From: Flavobacteriales bacterium
GTDB taxonomy: Bacteria; Bacteroidota; Bacteroidia; Flavobacteriales_F; PHOS-HE28
Assembly: GCA_023382455.1 (NCBI GenBank)
Contig: JAHDVX010000018.1
Span: forward strand, 11,982-69,581
Direction of reading: 5' to 3'
DNA length: 57,600 nt
The position numbers and the translations under genes are program-made. Below are positions 46,021 through 55,497 of this stretch, piece after piece; the first letter of the stretch is position 1, and each line of letters opens with the position of its first letter. The notes under the pieces are model-generated. The model saw only the letters and a list, made by a program, of their open reading frames with translations. It searched no databases and had not been told where the DNA came from.

Positions 46021-48516
46021 CTATTCCAAAACGACCATACGGCGCGTCATGCCCTGCAGGCGGCCTACCACTTCCACCACGTAACTGCCGGAGGCCAATC
46101 CACCGAGGTTGATCGATCGGCGGTGCGCACCCGCACTGAACGGGCCTTGGAACAACGTGTCGACCACCTGGCCCTTGGCATCGATCAGAACGGCCGTCAG
46201 GTCATCGGCCTCCCGCAACTCAAACTGCACCGTGGCCTCCCCCTTCGCGGGGTTTGGCATCACCTCCAGCAAGAGCGCTCCGCTCCCATCGGCCTCCTGC
46301 ACCGAGGTCGGCGCCTCCCAATGGTCCGCGCCGTGGGTGAGCCAGTCCAGGCTGAAGCGCGCGAAGTAGAGCTGATAGGTGTCGTACTCGCCGTTCTCGT
46401 AGAAGCAACCGATGGTGCCGTCGTCGAGCACCGTCAGGCTGGAGTAGGCGGACAGGCCCGTGTAGATCGTTCGGGACACCGGCCACGTGGCGCCCTCGTC
46501 ATAGCTCAGGAAGATGGTCAGGTTGCGGCGCACCGACGGGTCCGCGGCGATGGAGAACAGCAGGCGGCTCTGGTCGTATCCATCGAGCACGGAGGTGTAG
46601 CGGATCAACTCGCCGTTGACGAAGGGATCGATCAGTTCCTGCTGGAAACTCGGGGGACTCCAGGAATCACCGCCGTTTGTGGAGGTGACGATCCGCCTCC
46701 GGTCCGGCGTCTGGTTGCGGATGTTCATCATCAGGTCGCCGTTGTCCAGCTCCGCGATCTTGGCCTCGTCGCCCACGCTGGAGGCCACGGCAGGCTTGTA
46801 GTTCCAGGTGTCCCCACCGTCGTCGCTGTAGATCATGAAGTTGCTGATGGCGTTGCCGGAAGTTTGCCGCACGCCCACCGCGCCCACTATCCGCCCGCTG
46901 CGCAGTTGGCAGGCATTGCCCGAAGCGATCCACGCCGCTTGCCACGTCGGTGCATAGATCTCCGAGGTGTGTTCCGTGGGCGCACTCCACGTGATCCCGT
47001 TGTCCTGGCTACGCGCCACCTGGAAGCGGATGGGGTTGGCGTGCGTGGACTGGAACAGGCCCACGTGTGAACCGAACAGGCAGAGCAGGTCGCCCGTGCT
47101 GCGGTCCAGCACCAGCGCTGCGTCGGCGGCACCGGCCGTGCCGAAATCCGCGATGGTGACGGGCTCCGACCAGGTATCACCCTGATCGGTGCTGCGGCGC
47201 GCCACCAGGTCGATGTCGTTGGGCAGGTCGCCGGGACCGTTCCACCGCTTGTCCGCCACCGCCACCAAGGAACCGTCCGCTGCGCGGATGATGGCGGGAA
47301 TGCGCCAGTTGGCCGCACCGTAGTCGCCACTGGAATACAGCAGCTTGTGCTCCAGCAGGATCATGCGTTGATCATCGGTGGAAGTAATGGCGGGCGTGTA
47401 GTCCTGGCCCACGCCGGTAACGGAGACCAGCTCGCCCTTGATCACATGGCCTTCCTGGGCATCTGCGGACACGGTGCAGGTGACCCAGAAATAGTTGTCG
47501 CCTTCCTGCAACTCCTGGAAGCCGCTGACCTGGATGGTCCCGGCCGCTGCCGGCACCGTGCCGAACGGCATGTCGGTGGTCATGCGCGGACTGCCGCCGG
47601 TGTAGAACACCTCCACGGATCCCAGGTCCGCCAGGTCGGTGGTGCCGTTGAGGTTGAACGAAACGTCCGAGACCGACAGCGGCATGCCCTGGCCGGTGGT
47701 GCTGATGCGGATGCCGATCACGCGCTCCGCCTGCTCACCGATGCCCACCGGCACGCTGGTGGCGATAACGTTGCTTCCCGTGAAGGACATGTCCCCGCCC
47801 GGCATCACCACGGAAGCCCCGCCCAGCAACGTGCCGGGGTGTGCGCCAAGAACATCGGGCACGGTGGTGCCGTTCACGTTCTCAAAATCCCAGGCGGCCA
47901 CCAGGTCCGGTGTTGAACCATCCACGGTCGCCGTCATGTCCGCCGCCACTTGGGCCGCGCTCAGCGCTGTTTGCCATACGCGCACATCATCCATGGACCC
48001 GTTCAGGTGGAAATTGCCGTCCACGTTCGTGCCCAACAGCAGGTCCGTGGCCGTGGCGAAGCTTTCCGTGCCGATGGCCGCCGAGGTGCCGGCCTGTTCC
48101 AGGTTGCCGTCCACATAGATGCTGGCACTGCCACTGGCCGCGTTCACCACCATGGCCAGATGATGCCAGGATCCATCGGTTACGGACGTGGTGCCGAAAG
48201 GCGGCCCGGCATTGGTGCCCGCCGTGCTGCGCAGGTTGATGCCAAACGCACCGGCACCGGACTGCGTGATCATCTCGTAGCCGGCGCCGCTTCCCGCTTC
48301 CCGCTTGCTCACCACCCGGAAGTAGTCCGCGTTCTGTGCGGTCTTCATCCAGAGGGTGATGGAGAAGCTCTCCCCGGCATCGATGTCGAGCGCGTCGGCA
48401 TCGGCCACCTCCATGCGCCCGTCCACGCCGTTCAGGTTGAGCACCTGGCCGGATTGGGCCACGGCGCTTCCGGCCAGGCCGATCATGGCCGATATCCACA
48501 ATACGTGCAGCTTCAT
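46021..48516 (-). CDS. Secreted sialidase (GH33-type) with LamG domain and T9SS tail
   Basis: An 831-residue protein: signal peptide (to ...AVAQ), a LamG/concanavalin-like lectin domain over about 25-200 (LNLNGVDGRMEV; DGSWHHLAMVVN), a short linker domain, and a six-bladed sialidase fold from about 375. NWRIPAII is the RIP motif, and Asp boxes are STDQGDTW, SQDNGITW, SDDGGDTW, STNGGDSW and SYDEGATW. A Por sorting domain ends it (VMPNPAKGEATVQF). It should release sialic acids or related nonulosonic acids from glycans at the cell surface. Start at 48516 is set by the signal peptide. Confidence 0.9.
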   Translation of the reverse strand: MKLHVLWISAMIGLAGSAVAQSGQVLNLNGVDGRMEVADADALDIDAGESFSITLWMKTAQNADYFRVVSKREAGSGAGYEMITQSGAGAFGINLRSTAGTNAGPPFGTTSVTDGSWHHLAMVVNAASGSASIYVDGNLEQAGTSAAIGTESFATATDLLLGTNVDGNFHLNGSMDDVRVWQTALSAAQVAADMTATVDGSTPDLVAAWDFENVNGTTVPDVLGAHPGTLLGGASVVMPGGDMSFTGSNVIATSVPVGIGEQAERVIGIRISTTGQGMPLSVSDVSFNLNGTTDLADLGSVEVFYTGGSPRMTTDMPFGTVPAAAGTIQVSGFQELQEGDNYFWVTCTVSADAQEGHVIKGELVSVTGVGQDYTPAITSTDDQRMILLEHKLLYSSGDYGAANWRIPAIIRAADGSLVAVADKRWNGPGDLPNDIDLVARRSTDQGDTWSEPVTIADFGTAGAADAALVLDRSTGDLLCLFGSHVGLFQSTHANPIRFQVARSQDNGITWSAPTEHTSEIYAPTWQAAWIASGNACQLRSGRIVGAVGVRQTSGNAISNFMIYSDDGGDTWNYKPAVASSVGDEAKIAELDNGDLMMNIRNQTPDRRRIVTSTNGGDSWSPPSFQQELIDPFVNGELIRYTSVLDGYDQSRLLFSIAADPSVRRNLTIFLSYDEGATWPVSRTIYTGLSAYSSLTVLDDGTIGCFYENGEYDTYQLYFARFSLDWLTHGADHWEAPTSVQEADGSGALLLEVMPNPAKGEATVQFELREADDLTAVLIDAKGQVVDTLFQGPFSAGAHRRSINLGGLASGSYVVEVVGRLQGMTRRMVVLE

Positions 48517-48533
48517 TGCAGGTGATCTACTGG

Positions 48534-49412
48534 CTAAAAATACAGCCAGTGCCCGCGCACGCCACCATTGTCGCGAAGCTCCAGCGTGGGCGCAGGCATC
48601 TTCAGTGCGTCGAGCAGGAAGAAGAAGGTGCGCAGGAACTTGCTGCCGGTGTGGATGCGCGAGAAGGCGATGTCCGGCGCCAGGTAGAACTGGCGGAAGG
48701 AACCGGGGGTGTGCCGCGCGTTGATCATGCCCTCCGCGCCCATGCCCGCCGCGATGTTGAGCCAAGGCGGCAGCGCCTTCCAGCCGAAGGAGCGAAGGTT
48801 GGCGCTGAGCCACACCGTGCTGCCGTTGTAGTCCTTCAGCAAACGCTCAGGCACGGTTCTTCCCAGCACATCAGGCCGCAAAAGCGCATGGTCCGTGAGG
48901 TGCGCCGACCACTTCAGCAGCATGCGCTGTTCCTTCCAGCCCAGCTGCTGGCCGATGAAGAGCGCGGTGCCCACGGCGTTGGCACCCATATCCCACCAAC
49001 TGAAACCGTAGGCCGAGGAAAAGCCGTCGAGGTATTCAATTCCGGTGAGGTAGATGAAGCCGACCGAACCGCCCAGCCACACCGAAGTGCGTTCGTTGAA
49101 GCCGGCCCAGGCGAACGCGGCGTGTCCGGCCCGTCCCAACTGGAAGGCGCTGTGCGCATGGCCCAGCTTGTCCACCTGGTACCATTCATCGCCGTCGTCG
49201 AAGGAGTGGAAGCCGATACGGTCGTGGCCCTGGTACCACGCGCGGTCCAAGGCGAAGAGCGAACCCGCCATGGAGGCCGCGGTGCCGCCCGCCACCAGCC
49301 AGGCCCGTCCGGGATCCAACGTACGGTTGCCGGTGGAATCCAACGGTTGCGCGTGGGCCACAATGGAGCACAGGGCAAGCAGGAACCCGATCACCGTCCT
49401 TCCGCACACCAT
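48534..49412 (-). CDS. DUF2279 family protein
   Basis: A 292-residue exported protein with a signal peptide (MVCGRTVIGFLLALCSIVAHAQ). YQGHDRIGFHSFDDGDEWYQVDKLGHAHSAFQLG and FSSAYGFSWWDMGANAVGTALFIGQQ are DUF2279 features; the family is a small periplasmic or outer-membrane-associated group related to YfiM. Function unknown. It lies 25 bases after the phosphohexomutase gene on the same strand and 17 bases before the sialidase, so the three may be one operon. Confidence 0.82.
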   Translation of the reverse strand: MVCGRTVIGFLLALCSIVAHAQPLDSTGNRTLDPGRAWLVAGGTAASMAGSLFALDRAWYQGHDRIGFHSFDDGDEWYQVDKLGHAHSAFQLGRAGHAAFAWAGFNERTSVWLGGSVGFIYLTGIEYLDGFSSAYGFSWWDMGANAVGTALFIGQQLGWKEQRMLLKWSAHLTDHALLRPDVLGRTVPERLLKDYNGSTVWLSANLRSFGWKALPPWLNIAAGMGAEGMINARHTPGSFRQFYLAPDIAFSRIHTGSKFLRTFFFLLDALKMPAPTLELRDNGGVRGHWLYF

Positions 49413-49437
49413 GGCCACCCGGCTTGCCCTTACGGGA

Positions 49438-50844
49438 TCAGGCACCGATGGTGGCGCGGCAGGCCTCGAGGATCTTCACCGCGTCGTTCATGGTGGTGCC
49501 GCCGGCATAGAGGCGCAGCACCGGCTCCGTACCGCTGGCGCGGATCATCAGCCATTCCTCGTTGTCCAGGAAGAACTTGAAGCCGTCCAGGGTATCCACC
49601 TTGCGCACGGCGTACGTGCCGAACTGCTTGTAGGTGTTGGCGGCGCAGGCCTTCAGCACCTGTTGCTTCAAGGTCTCGGTGATGTGCAGGTCGTTGCGCT
49701 CGTAGGCGAAGGGGCCCACGATGGCGTACACCTCCTGCACCAGGTCATCCAGGCTCTTGCCGCTCTTGGCCATGAATTCCCAGATGGTGAGGCCCATCCA
49801 GATGCCGTCACGCTCGGGGATGTGGCCCTTGATGGCGATGCCGCCGCTCTCCTCGCCGCCCAACAGCACGTCGTCGGTGATCATGATGCCCGCGATCCAC
49901 TTGAAGCCGATCTTGGTTACCTGGTACTCCAGGCCGTAGTGCCGGCACAGGTTCTCCACCTTGGGCGTGGTGCTGGTGGCCACCACCACCTTGCCGGTGA
50001 ATTGCTTGTACTTCACCAGGTAGTGGATCAGCAGCAGGATGATGTGGTGCGAGTCCACGAACTCCCCTTTGCCATTGTACAGGCCGATGCGGTCGGCGTC
50101 GCCGTCGGTGGCCAGGCCACAGGCCAGTTTCTTCTCCTTGATCAGGTTGGAGAAGGGGATCAGGTTGCGGTGGATGGGCTCCGGGGCCTGCCCGTGGAAG
50201 CCCGGGTTGTGGTCACAATGGAGCAGCGTGGTCTCGGGCAGCACCTGCGGGATCACGCGCTGGCCCGCGCCGTACATGGCGTCGTAGCCCAGCTTCAGGC
50301 CGCTCTTGCGGATGGCCTCGAGGTCGAAGCTCTTGCGCACATGCTCCACATACATGCCCTCCAGGTCGATGTCCAGCAACAGGCCGTCCGCCTTGGCCTT
50401 GGCCAGATCAATGGCGGCGAGATCCAAACCGTGCTGCTCCGGGATCAGGTCCTCCACTTCCTGCACCTGCTCGGGGATCAGCGGCCCGCCATGCGGCCCC
50501 TTCAGCTTGTAGCCGTTATAGCTCGGCGGGTTGTGGCTGGCGGTGATGATCACCCCCATGCCGGAGGTGGTGCGCAAGGTGCCCAGCGACACCATCGGCG
50601 TGCTTACGAAGCCCTTGGCCAGGTGGACCTTGATGCCGTGGTGCACCAGCACTTTCACGGTGGTTTCCGCAAAGAGTTCACCGGCAAAACGGCAATCATG
50701 CCCCACCACCACGCTGGTGCCTTGGGGGTATTTCCGCTTCAACCAGGAGGCCAGCCCAACGGTGACCCGCGCCACGTTATCCACGGTGAATTCCTGTGCG
50801 ATGATGGCACGCCAACCGTCGGTGCCGAACTTGATCTTGCTCAT
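49438..50844 (-). CDS. Phosphoglucomutase/phosphomannomutase family protein
   Basis: A 468-residue alpha-D-phosphohexomutase. Catalytic Ser103 in TASHNPP, metal loop TDGDADR with Asp247, Asp249 and Asp251, sugar-binding loop GGEESGG, and phosphate-binding RASGTEP near the end. It interconverts hexose 1- and 6-phosphates for glycan or cell-wall precursors. The exact sugar cannot be read from the motifs. A TACTTTCG element on the minus strand lies at 50867-50874, 22 bases upstream of the start. Confidence 0.93.
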   Translation of the reverse strand: MSKIKFGTDGWRAIIAQEFTVDNVARVTVGLASWLKRKYPQGTSVVVGHDCRFAGELFAETTVKVLVHHGIKVHLAKGFVSTPMVSLGTLRTTSGMGVIITASHNPPSYNGYKLKGPHGGPLIPEQVQEVEDLIPEQHGLDLAAIDLAKAKADGLLLDIDLEGMYVEHVRKSFDLEAIRKSGLKLGYDAMYGAGQRVIPQVLPETTLLHCDHNPGFHGQAPEPIHRNLIPFSNLIKEKKLACGLATDGDADRIGLYNGKGEFVDSHHIILLLIHYLVKYKQFTGKVVVATSTTPKVENLCRHYGLEYQVTKIGFKWIAGIMITDDVLLGGEESGGIAIKGHIPERDGIWMGLTIWEFMAKSGKSLDDLVQEVYAIVGPFAYERNDLHITETLKQQVLKACAANTYKQFGTYAVRKVDTLDGFKFFLDNEEWLMIRASGTEPVLRLYAGGTTMNDAVKILEACRATIGA

Positions 50845-50866
50845 GGATCCGAATTAGGTGAAGGCG

Positions 50867-50874
50867 CGAAAGTA
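50867..50874 (-). promoter_or_regulatory. Minus-7-like element TACTTTCG
   Basis: One mismatch to TAnnTTTG on the minus strand, 22 bases before the phosphohexomutase ATG. Confidence 0.45.
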
Positions 50875-50878
50875 GGGG

Positions 50879-50955
50879 GCTTCGGCTTCGCTCAGCACAG
50901 TGTGGTCTGGACATGATCAGCACAACGTGCTTCGGCTTCGCTCAGCACAATGTGG
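50879..50955 (+). repeat. Two copies of CTTCGGCTTCGCTCAGCAC, 50-bp period
   Basis: Copies at 50879-50905 and 50929-50955 differ at one base over 27 positions. This kind of CTTCG-CTCAGCAC sequence recurs in intergenic DNA of many Bacteroidota. It lies between the phosphohexomutase start and the mltG stop. Confidence 0.75.
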
Positions 50956-50970
50956 TTATTTACCGCTGGG

Positions 50971-51999
50971 TCAGCGGTAGATCCCCCGCTTGTTCAGTGC
51001 CTGCTGGTAACGGTGCGCATTCACCATGTGCTGCTGGTAGGTGGTACTGAAGTTGCTGTAGCCGCTGAGGTCCTCCCGGGCGCAGAAGTAGAGGTAGTCG
51101 GTCTGTGCGGGATTGAGCACGGCATCGATGAATCGCGGCTCGGGCAGGTTGATGGGGCCCGGCGGCAGGCCCGTATGCGTGTAGGTGTTGTAGGGTGAAT
51201 CCACCTGCTTGTCGGCGTGCAGCACGCGGTTCAGGCTGTCCAGACCGAGGGCGTATTTCAGCGTGGGATCGGCCTGCAATGGCATGCCAATGCGCAGGCG
51301 GTTGAGATAGACGCTGGCGATCTTCGGCGCATCGCTGGCCTTGCCCGTTTCCGCCTGCACGATGCTGGCCAAGGTGCTCACCTCGCTTTGCGACAGGCCC
51401 AGCTTGCGCGCCGCGGCCAGGCGGTCCTCGGTCCAGAAACGCTTGTATTCCCTGGCAAATCGATCAATCAACTCCTCCGGGGTCACCGTCCACCAGACTT
51501 CGTACGTGTTGGGCAGGAAGAGCGAAATGATGGTCTCCCGCGTGAAGCCCAAACGCTTGACCGTGGAGGGATCGAGGATCGCATCGAGCACCTCCAAGGA
51601 ATCGGCCTCGATGTAGGAGGCCACCCTGCCGGCCAATTGCGGCAGATTCTTGATGTTGGTGAAGGTGATCCGCACGGGGTCCTGCTCCCCGCTGCGCAAT
51701 TTGTTCACCAGGTCGTTCATGGACATGCCCGAAGGCACCACGTACCGCCCCGGTCGGATCCGTTTCCCATAGCCTTTACGCTCCGCCACCCAGTGGAACG
51801 CTTTCAGGTCCTTGATGATGCCACCCGCCTCCAGGCTGTCGGCCACTTGGTCCAGGTCGGCCCCCCTGGGGATGTACAGCACGCGCTGCCCTTCGTCGAA
51901 ACGGTTTCCAGGGCCGAAGATCTCCTTCCAGGCGTGCCAAGCCACGTATCCGCCCACGGCAAGGGCAAGCACCAGCAAGAGGAGCAGGAACTTTTTCAT
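50971..51999 (-). CDS. mltG: Endolytic peptidoglycan transglycosylase MltG
   Basis: A 342-residue inner-membrane enzyme with one N-terminal membrane helix (FLLLLLVLALAVGGYVAW), a LysM-like module near 40-90 and the YceG/MltG catalytic domain, with ASIVQAETGKASDAPKIASVYLNRL carrying the catalytic Glu and PLQADPTLKYALG. It cleaves nascent glycan strands and sets their length. Its ATG overlaps the dapF stop (ATGA), which joins precursor synthesis and strand trimming in one operon. Start at 51999 is set by that overlap. Confidence 0.94.
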   Translation of the reverse strand: MKKFLLLLLVLALAVGGYVAWHAWKEIFGPGNRFDEGQRVLYIPRGADLDQVADSLEAGGIIKDLKAFHWVAERKGYGKRIRPGRYVVPSGMSMNDLVNKLRSGEQDPVRITFTNIKNLPQLAGRVASYIEADSLEVLDAILDPSTVKRLGFTRETIISLFLPNTYEVWWTVTPEELIDRFAREYKRFWTEDRLAAARKLGLSQSEVSTLASIVQAETGKASDAPKIASVYLNRLRIGMPLQADPTLKYALGLDSLNRVLHADKQVDSPYNTYTHTGLPPGPINLPEPRFIDAVLNPAQTDYLYFCAREDLSGYSNFSTTYQQHMVNAHRYQQALNKRGIYR

Positions 52000-52781
52000 C
52001 CCACCCCGATCTCTCCGTGAAACACTTCCTTCACCGCCCCTTGCAAGGAGATGGCCCGGAAGCCGCCACCGGACGCCTCCGCCCGTACACGAAGCTTGCC
52101 GCCCGGGGCCTGCACGGCGCACTCCGGTGCGGCCAACCCGCGATGCATGGCGCTCAATGCCGCAGCAGTGACGCCCGTGCCGCAGCTCAAGGTTTCGGCC
52201 TCCACGCCCCGCTCGTAGGTGCGCATCTCCACCTGGCCGCCATGCCAGCGGACGAAGTTCACGTTCACGCCATCCTTGGCGAAGCGGGGCCCATAACGAT
52301 ATCCATGCGCAGCAGGCACGATGTCCATGGCGACGGGATCTTCCACGTACACCACCAGGTGCGGCGAACCGGTGTGGATGAAGTCGACATGCTCGTCCAA
52401 CCGCTCGATCGCCTGTACATCCCGCATGGAGACCTCCACCTCACCGTTGGTCCATTGCGCCGTGTGCATGCCGTCGATGGCGGTGAAGCGCGCGGCTGAT
52501 CGGTCGCCGAGCAGCGTACTGCGGAAAGCGAAGGCGCAGCGGCTTCCGTTGCCGCAGAAGCTGCGGCTCCCGTCCGGATTGAGGAAGTCCATGTGGAAAT
52601 CCGTCCCGGTTTCCCGCGGTTGCTGCAACAGAATCAAACCGTCGCTGCCCACACCGAAGTGACGATCGCACAGCCGGCGGGCCAAGGCGACCGGATCAGC
52701 CGCCAACGTCCCCGCCCGATCATCCACCAGGATGAAATCGTTGCCGGTGCCTTGCCACTTGGAGAAAGGGAGGATCGCCAT
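51996..52781 (-). CDS. dapF: Diaminopimelate epimerase
   Basis: A 261-residue cofactor-free racemase. Both catalytic cysteines are present: Cys76 in SFCGNGSRCA and Cys200 in LSCGTGVTAAAL. KWQGTGNDFILVDD opens the protein. It converts LL- to meso-diaminopimelate for lysine and peptidoglycan synthesis. It overlaps mltG by four bases. GATATTTG on the minus strand lies about eight bases before the ATG and may be its promoter element. Confidence 0.96.
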   Translation of the reverse strand: MAILPFSKWQGTGNDFILVDDRAGTLAADPVALARRLCDRHFGVGSDGLILLQQPRETGTDFHMDFLNPDGSRSFCGNGSRCAFAFRSTLLGDRSAARFTAIDGMHTAQWTNGEVEVSMRDVQAIERLDEHVDFIHTGSPHLVVYVEDPVAMDIVPAAHGYRYGPRFAKDGVNVNFVRWHGGQVEMRTYERGVEAETLSCGTGVTAAALSAMHRGLAAPECAVQAPGGKLRVRAEASGGGFRAISLQGAVKEVFHGEIGVG

Positions 52782-52955
52782 TTCGTCAGCAAATATCGGC
52801 TTGGCATGCTACTGGATGGCGCCATGAAGACTTGCGCAGGCCGGCGGTCGGCGATCAACAGTTGTTAACAGCAACGGCGTGAACAAGGGCGGCGGCACTG
52901 CGTTTCCAAAGCGGACAACAAGCGACCAGATCGAATGGGCAACAAGGGTTCAACC

Positions 52956-54407
52956 ATGAAACGGACACTCGGTTATTTCGCCATGGCATTGGCGGGGGGA
53001 TTGATGGCCACCTTCCTCCAGGAGGGGCTGCGCAAGGATGACGGCGTGGTGCATGCGGCCGTCGACAGCACGGTGCGGCCGGCGGTGCAGCTGGTGAACA
53101 TGCCCTCAGCGTCCGGCATGGCCATGGAATCGTTGGATTTCACGGGGGCGGCGGCCAAGAGCATCGATGCCGTGGTGCACGTGACCACCGAGGCCACCGT
53201 GCAGCAGGCCCCGATGTACAATTTCTTCTGGGGCTACCAGCAACGTGCGCCGCAACAGGTACGCGGGGCCGGCAGCGGGGTGATCATCAGCGATGACGGC
53301 TACATCGTGACCAACAACCACGTGATCGAGAACGCCGACAAGATCCAGGTGATCCTGAACGACAAGCGGAAGTACGACGCCACCGTGATCGGCCGGGACC
53401 CCAGCACGGACATCGCCCTGATCAAGGTGCAGGCGGATGGCCTGCCCACCATGTCCTTCGGCAACAGCGACGATGTGAAGGTGGGCCAATGGGTGCTGGC
53501 CGTGGGCAACCCCATGAACCTCACCAGCACGGTCACCGCAGGCATCGTGAGCGCCAAGGCGCGGAACATCAATATCCTGCAATACGACCCGGCCAAGGAC
53601 ATCTTCCCCATTGAAAGCTTCATCCAGACCGACGCGGCCGTGAACCCCGGGAACAGTGGCGGCGCCTTGGTGAACACAGCGGGCGACCTGATCGGCATCA
53701 ACAGCGCCATCGCCAGTACCACGGGCAGCTACACGGGCTATGCGTTCGCTGTGCCGTCCAACATCGTCAGCAAGGTGACCCGCGACCTCATGGAATTCGG
53801 CCAGGTGCGCCGCGCCTACCTCGGGGTCACCATCAGCGACATCGACCAGGACATGGCCAAGAGCCTCGACCTCTCCCGCCTGAACGGCGTGTACGTGAAG
53901 GAGGTGCTCGACAAGGGCGCAGCCAAGGCCGCGGGCCTCAAGGGCGGCGACGTGATCGTGAAGGTGGGCGCCGTGCCCGTGGACAACGTGCCGGAACTGC
54001 AGGGGCAGATCGGCAAGTTCAGCCCCGGCGACAAGGTGGCCGTCACCTTGGTGCGAAACGGCCAGGAAATGGTGAAGGACCTGACCCTGCTGGCCCGCAG
54101 CGGGGATGAATTCACGGCCGAGGCCAAGGAGATCAGCTTGCCCGGGCTGGGGGCCGAACTGAAGCCGGCCGGTACCGATGAACTGAGGGCCCTGAAGCTG
54201 GAAAACGGCGTGAAGGTGATGCGCCTGAGCGGCGGCAAGCTCCGCAGCATCGGCATCCGCGAAGGCTTCATCATCACCAAGATCGACCAGGTGCCGATGC
54301 GGAGCCCCAAGGACATCCAACAGGCACTGGATGGCAAGCGCGGCGGTGTGCTGATCGAGGGGGTCTATCCGAACGGCATGCGGGCCTATTACGGGCTCGG
54401 CGTGTAA
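52956..54407 (+). CDS. HtrA/DegP-type periplasmic serine protease
   Basis: A 483-residue protein with an N-terminal membrane or signal segment (LGYFAMALAGGLMATFLQEG), a trypsin-like domain with His122 (TNNHVIE), Asp152 (STDIALIK) and Ser234 (NPGNSGGAL), and two PDZ domains (RAYLGVTISDID... and LRSIGIREGFIITKID...). It degrades or refolds damaged envelope proteins. Length and order match the Do family. The start at 52956 is preferred over the frame opening at 52935. Confidence 0.95.
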   Translation: MKRTLGYFAMALAGGLMATFLQEGLRKDDGVVHAAVDSTVRPAVQLVNMPSASGMAMESLDFTGAAAKSIDAVVHVTTEATVQQAPMYNFFWGYQQRAPQQVRGAGSGVIISDDGYIVTNNHVIENADKIQVILNDKRKYDATVIGRDPSTDIALIKVQADGLPTMSFGNSDDVKVGQWVLAVGNPMNLTSTVTAGIVSAKARNINILQYDPAKDIFPIESFIQTDAAVNPGNSGGALVNTAGDLIGINSAIASTTGSYTGYAFAVPSNIVSKVTRDLMEFGQVRRAYLGVTISDIDQDMAKSLDLSRLNGVYVKEVLDKGAAKAAGLKGGDVIVKVGAVPVDNVPELQGQIGKFSPGDKVAVTLVRNGQEMVKDLTLLARSGDEFTAEAKEISLPGLGAELKPAGTDELRALKLENGVKVMRLSGGKLRSIGIREGFIITKIDQVPMRSPKDIQQALDGKRGGVLIEGVYPNGMRAYYGLGV

Positions 54408-54483
54408 CCACCTGACCCCGTGTCACTTACAAGCTTCACACCTCAGCCCGATATAGGCCCTTGCCCCGTGCAAGAGGCGGTCT

Positions 54484-54491
54484 TACCTTCG
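54484..54491 (+). promoter_or_regulatory. Minus-7-like element TACCTTCG for rpoD
   Basis: One mismatch to TAnnTTTG, 107 bases before the rpoD ATG, giving a leader of about 100 bases. Confidence 0.4.
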
Positions 54492-54598
54492 CGGCCTGAG
54501 CGAACCATGCGCATGCACCGGGTGTTATTCCCGGGGCGCAACGCCAAGAAGAAACCTTCTTCCACCACCAAATACCCCCGACGACCGTGACTAGCAGA

Positions 54599-55462
54599 AT
54601 GCGCCAACTGAAGATCACCAAGTCGATCACCAACAGGGAGAGCCAGTCGCTGGACAAGTACCTGCAGGAGATCGGCAAGGAAGGACTGATCAATGCGGAG
54701 ATGGAGGTCGAGCTCGCCCGGAAGATCAAGAAGGGCGACGGCGCGGCGCTGGACAAGCTGGTGAAGGCCAACCTGCGTTTCGTGGTCTCCGTGGCCAAGC
54801 AGTACCAGAACCAGGGCCTGAGCCTGCCGGACCTGATCAACGAGGGGAACCTCGGCCTGATCAAGGCGGCGCAGCGCTTCGACGAGACCCGCGGCTTCAA
54901 GTTCATCAGCTACGCCGTGTGGTGGATCCGCCAGAGCATCCTGCAGGCCTTGGCCGAGCAGAGCCGGATCGTGCGCCTACCGCTGAACCAAGTGGGCTCA
55001 CTGAACAAGATCAACAAGGCCTTCGCCAAGCTCGAGCAGGAGTATGAGCGGCCGCCCAGCGCCGACGAACTGGCCACCCTGCTGGAGCTGCCCCCCGAGA
55101 AAGTGGCCGACACCATGAAGGTGAGCGGCCGCCACATCAGCATGGACGCCCCCTTCGTGGAAGGCGAAAGCAACAGCCTGCTGGACGTGCTGCCCAACAA
55201 CGACAGCATGCCGGCCGACCGCGTGCTGATCAACGAAAGCCTCTCGAAGGAGATCGACCGTGCCTTGAGCACCCTCACTGAACGCGAACGCGACGTGGTG
55301 AAGCTCTTCTTCGGCATCAACATCAACCACGGGCTCACCCTGGAGGAGATCGGTGCCAAGTTCGACCTCACCCGCGAGCGCGTGCGCCAGATCAAGGAAA
55401 AGGCCATCCGCCGCCTGCGTCACACCAGCCGCAGCAAGTTGCTGAAAGCCTACCTGGGCTGA
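54599..55462 (+). CDS. rpoD: Primary RNA polymerase sigma factor (sigma-70/RpoD)
   Basis: A 287-residue sigma factor. Region 1.2 begins at once ([21 protein letters not shown]); region 2 has [57 protein letters not shown]; region 4 has [30 protein letters not shown]. Region 1.1 is absent and the length is short, as is normal for Bacteroidota housekeeping sigma factors. It reads the TAnnTTTG promoters seen through this window. Start at 54599 ([12 protein letters not shown]) matches the family; a GTG lies 12 bases before. Confidence 0.96.
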   Translation: MRQLKITKSITNRESQSLDKYLQEIGKEGLINAEMEVELARKIKKGDGAALDKLVKANLRFVVSVAKQYQNQGLSLPDLINEGNLGLIKAAQRFDETRGFKFISYAVWWIRQSILQALAEQSRIVRLPLNQVGSLNKINKAFAKLEQEYERPPSADELATLLELPPEKVADTMKVSGRHISMDAPFVEGESNSLLDVLPNNDSMPADRVLINESLSKEIDRALSTLTERERDVVKLFFGININHGLTLEEIGAKFDLTRERVRQIKEKAIRRLRHTSRSKLLKAYLG

Positions 55463-55497
55463 TCCTGCCGTCAACCTCTTTTCCCTAACAACCGATC

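Noticed and set aside
45711-46112. A plus-strand frame of 133 codons after the small membrane protein
   Set aside because: It has no domain, runs into the sialidase gene on the other strand and mirrors the decayed DUF2945 gene.
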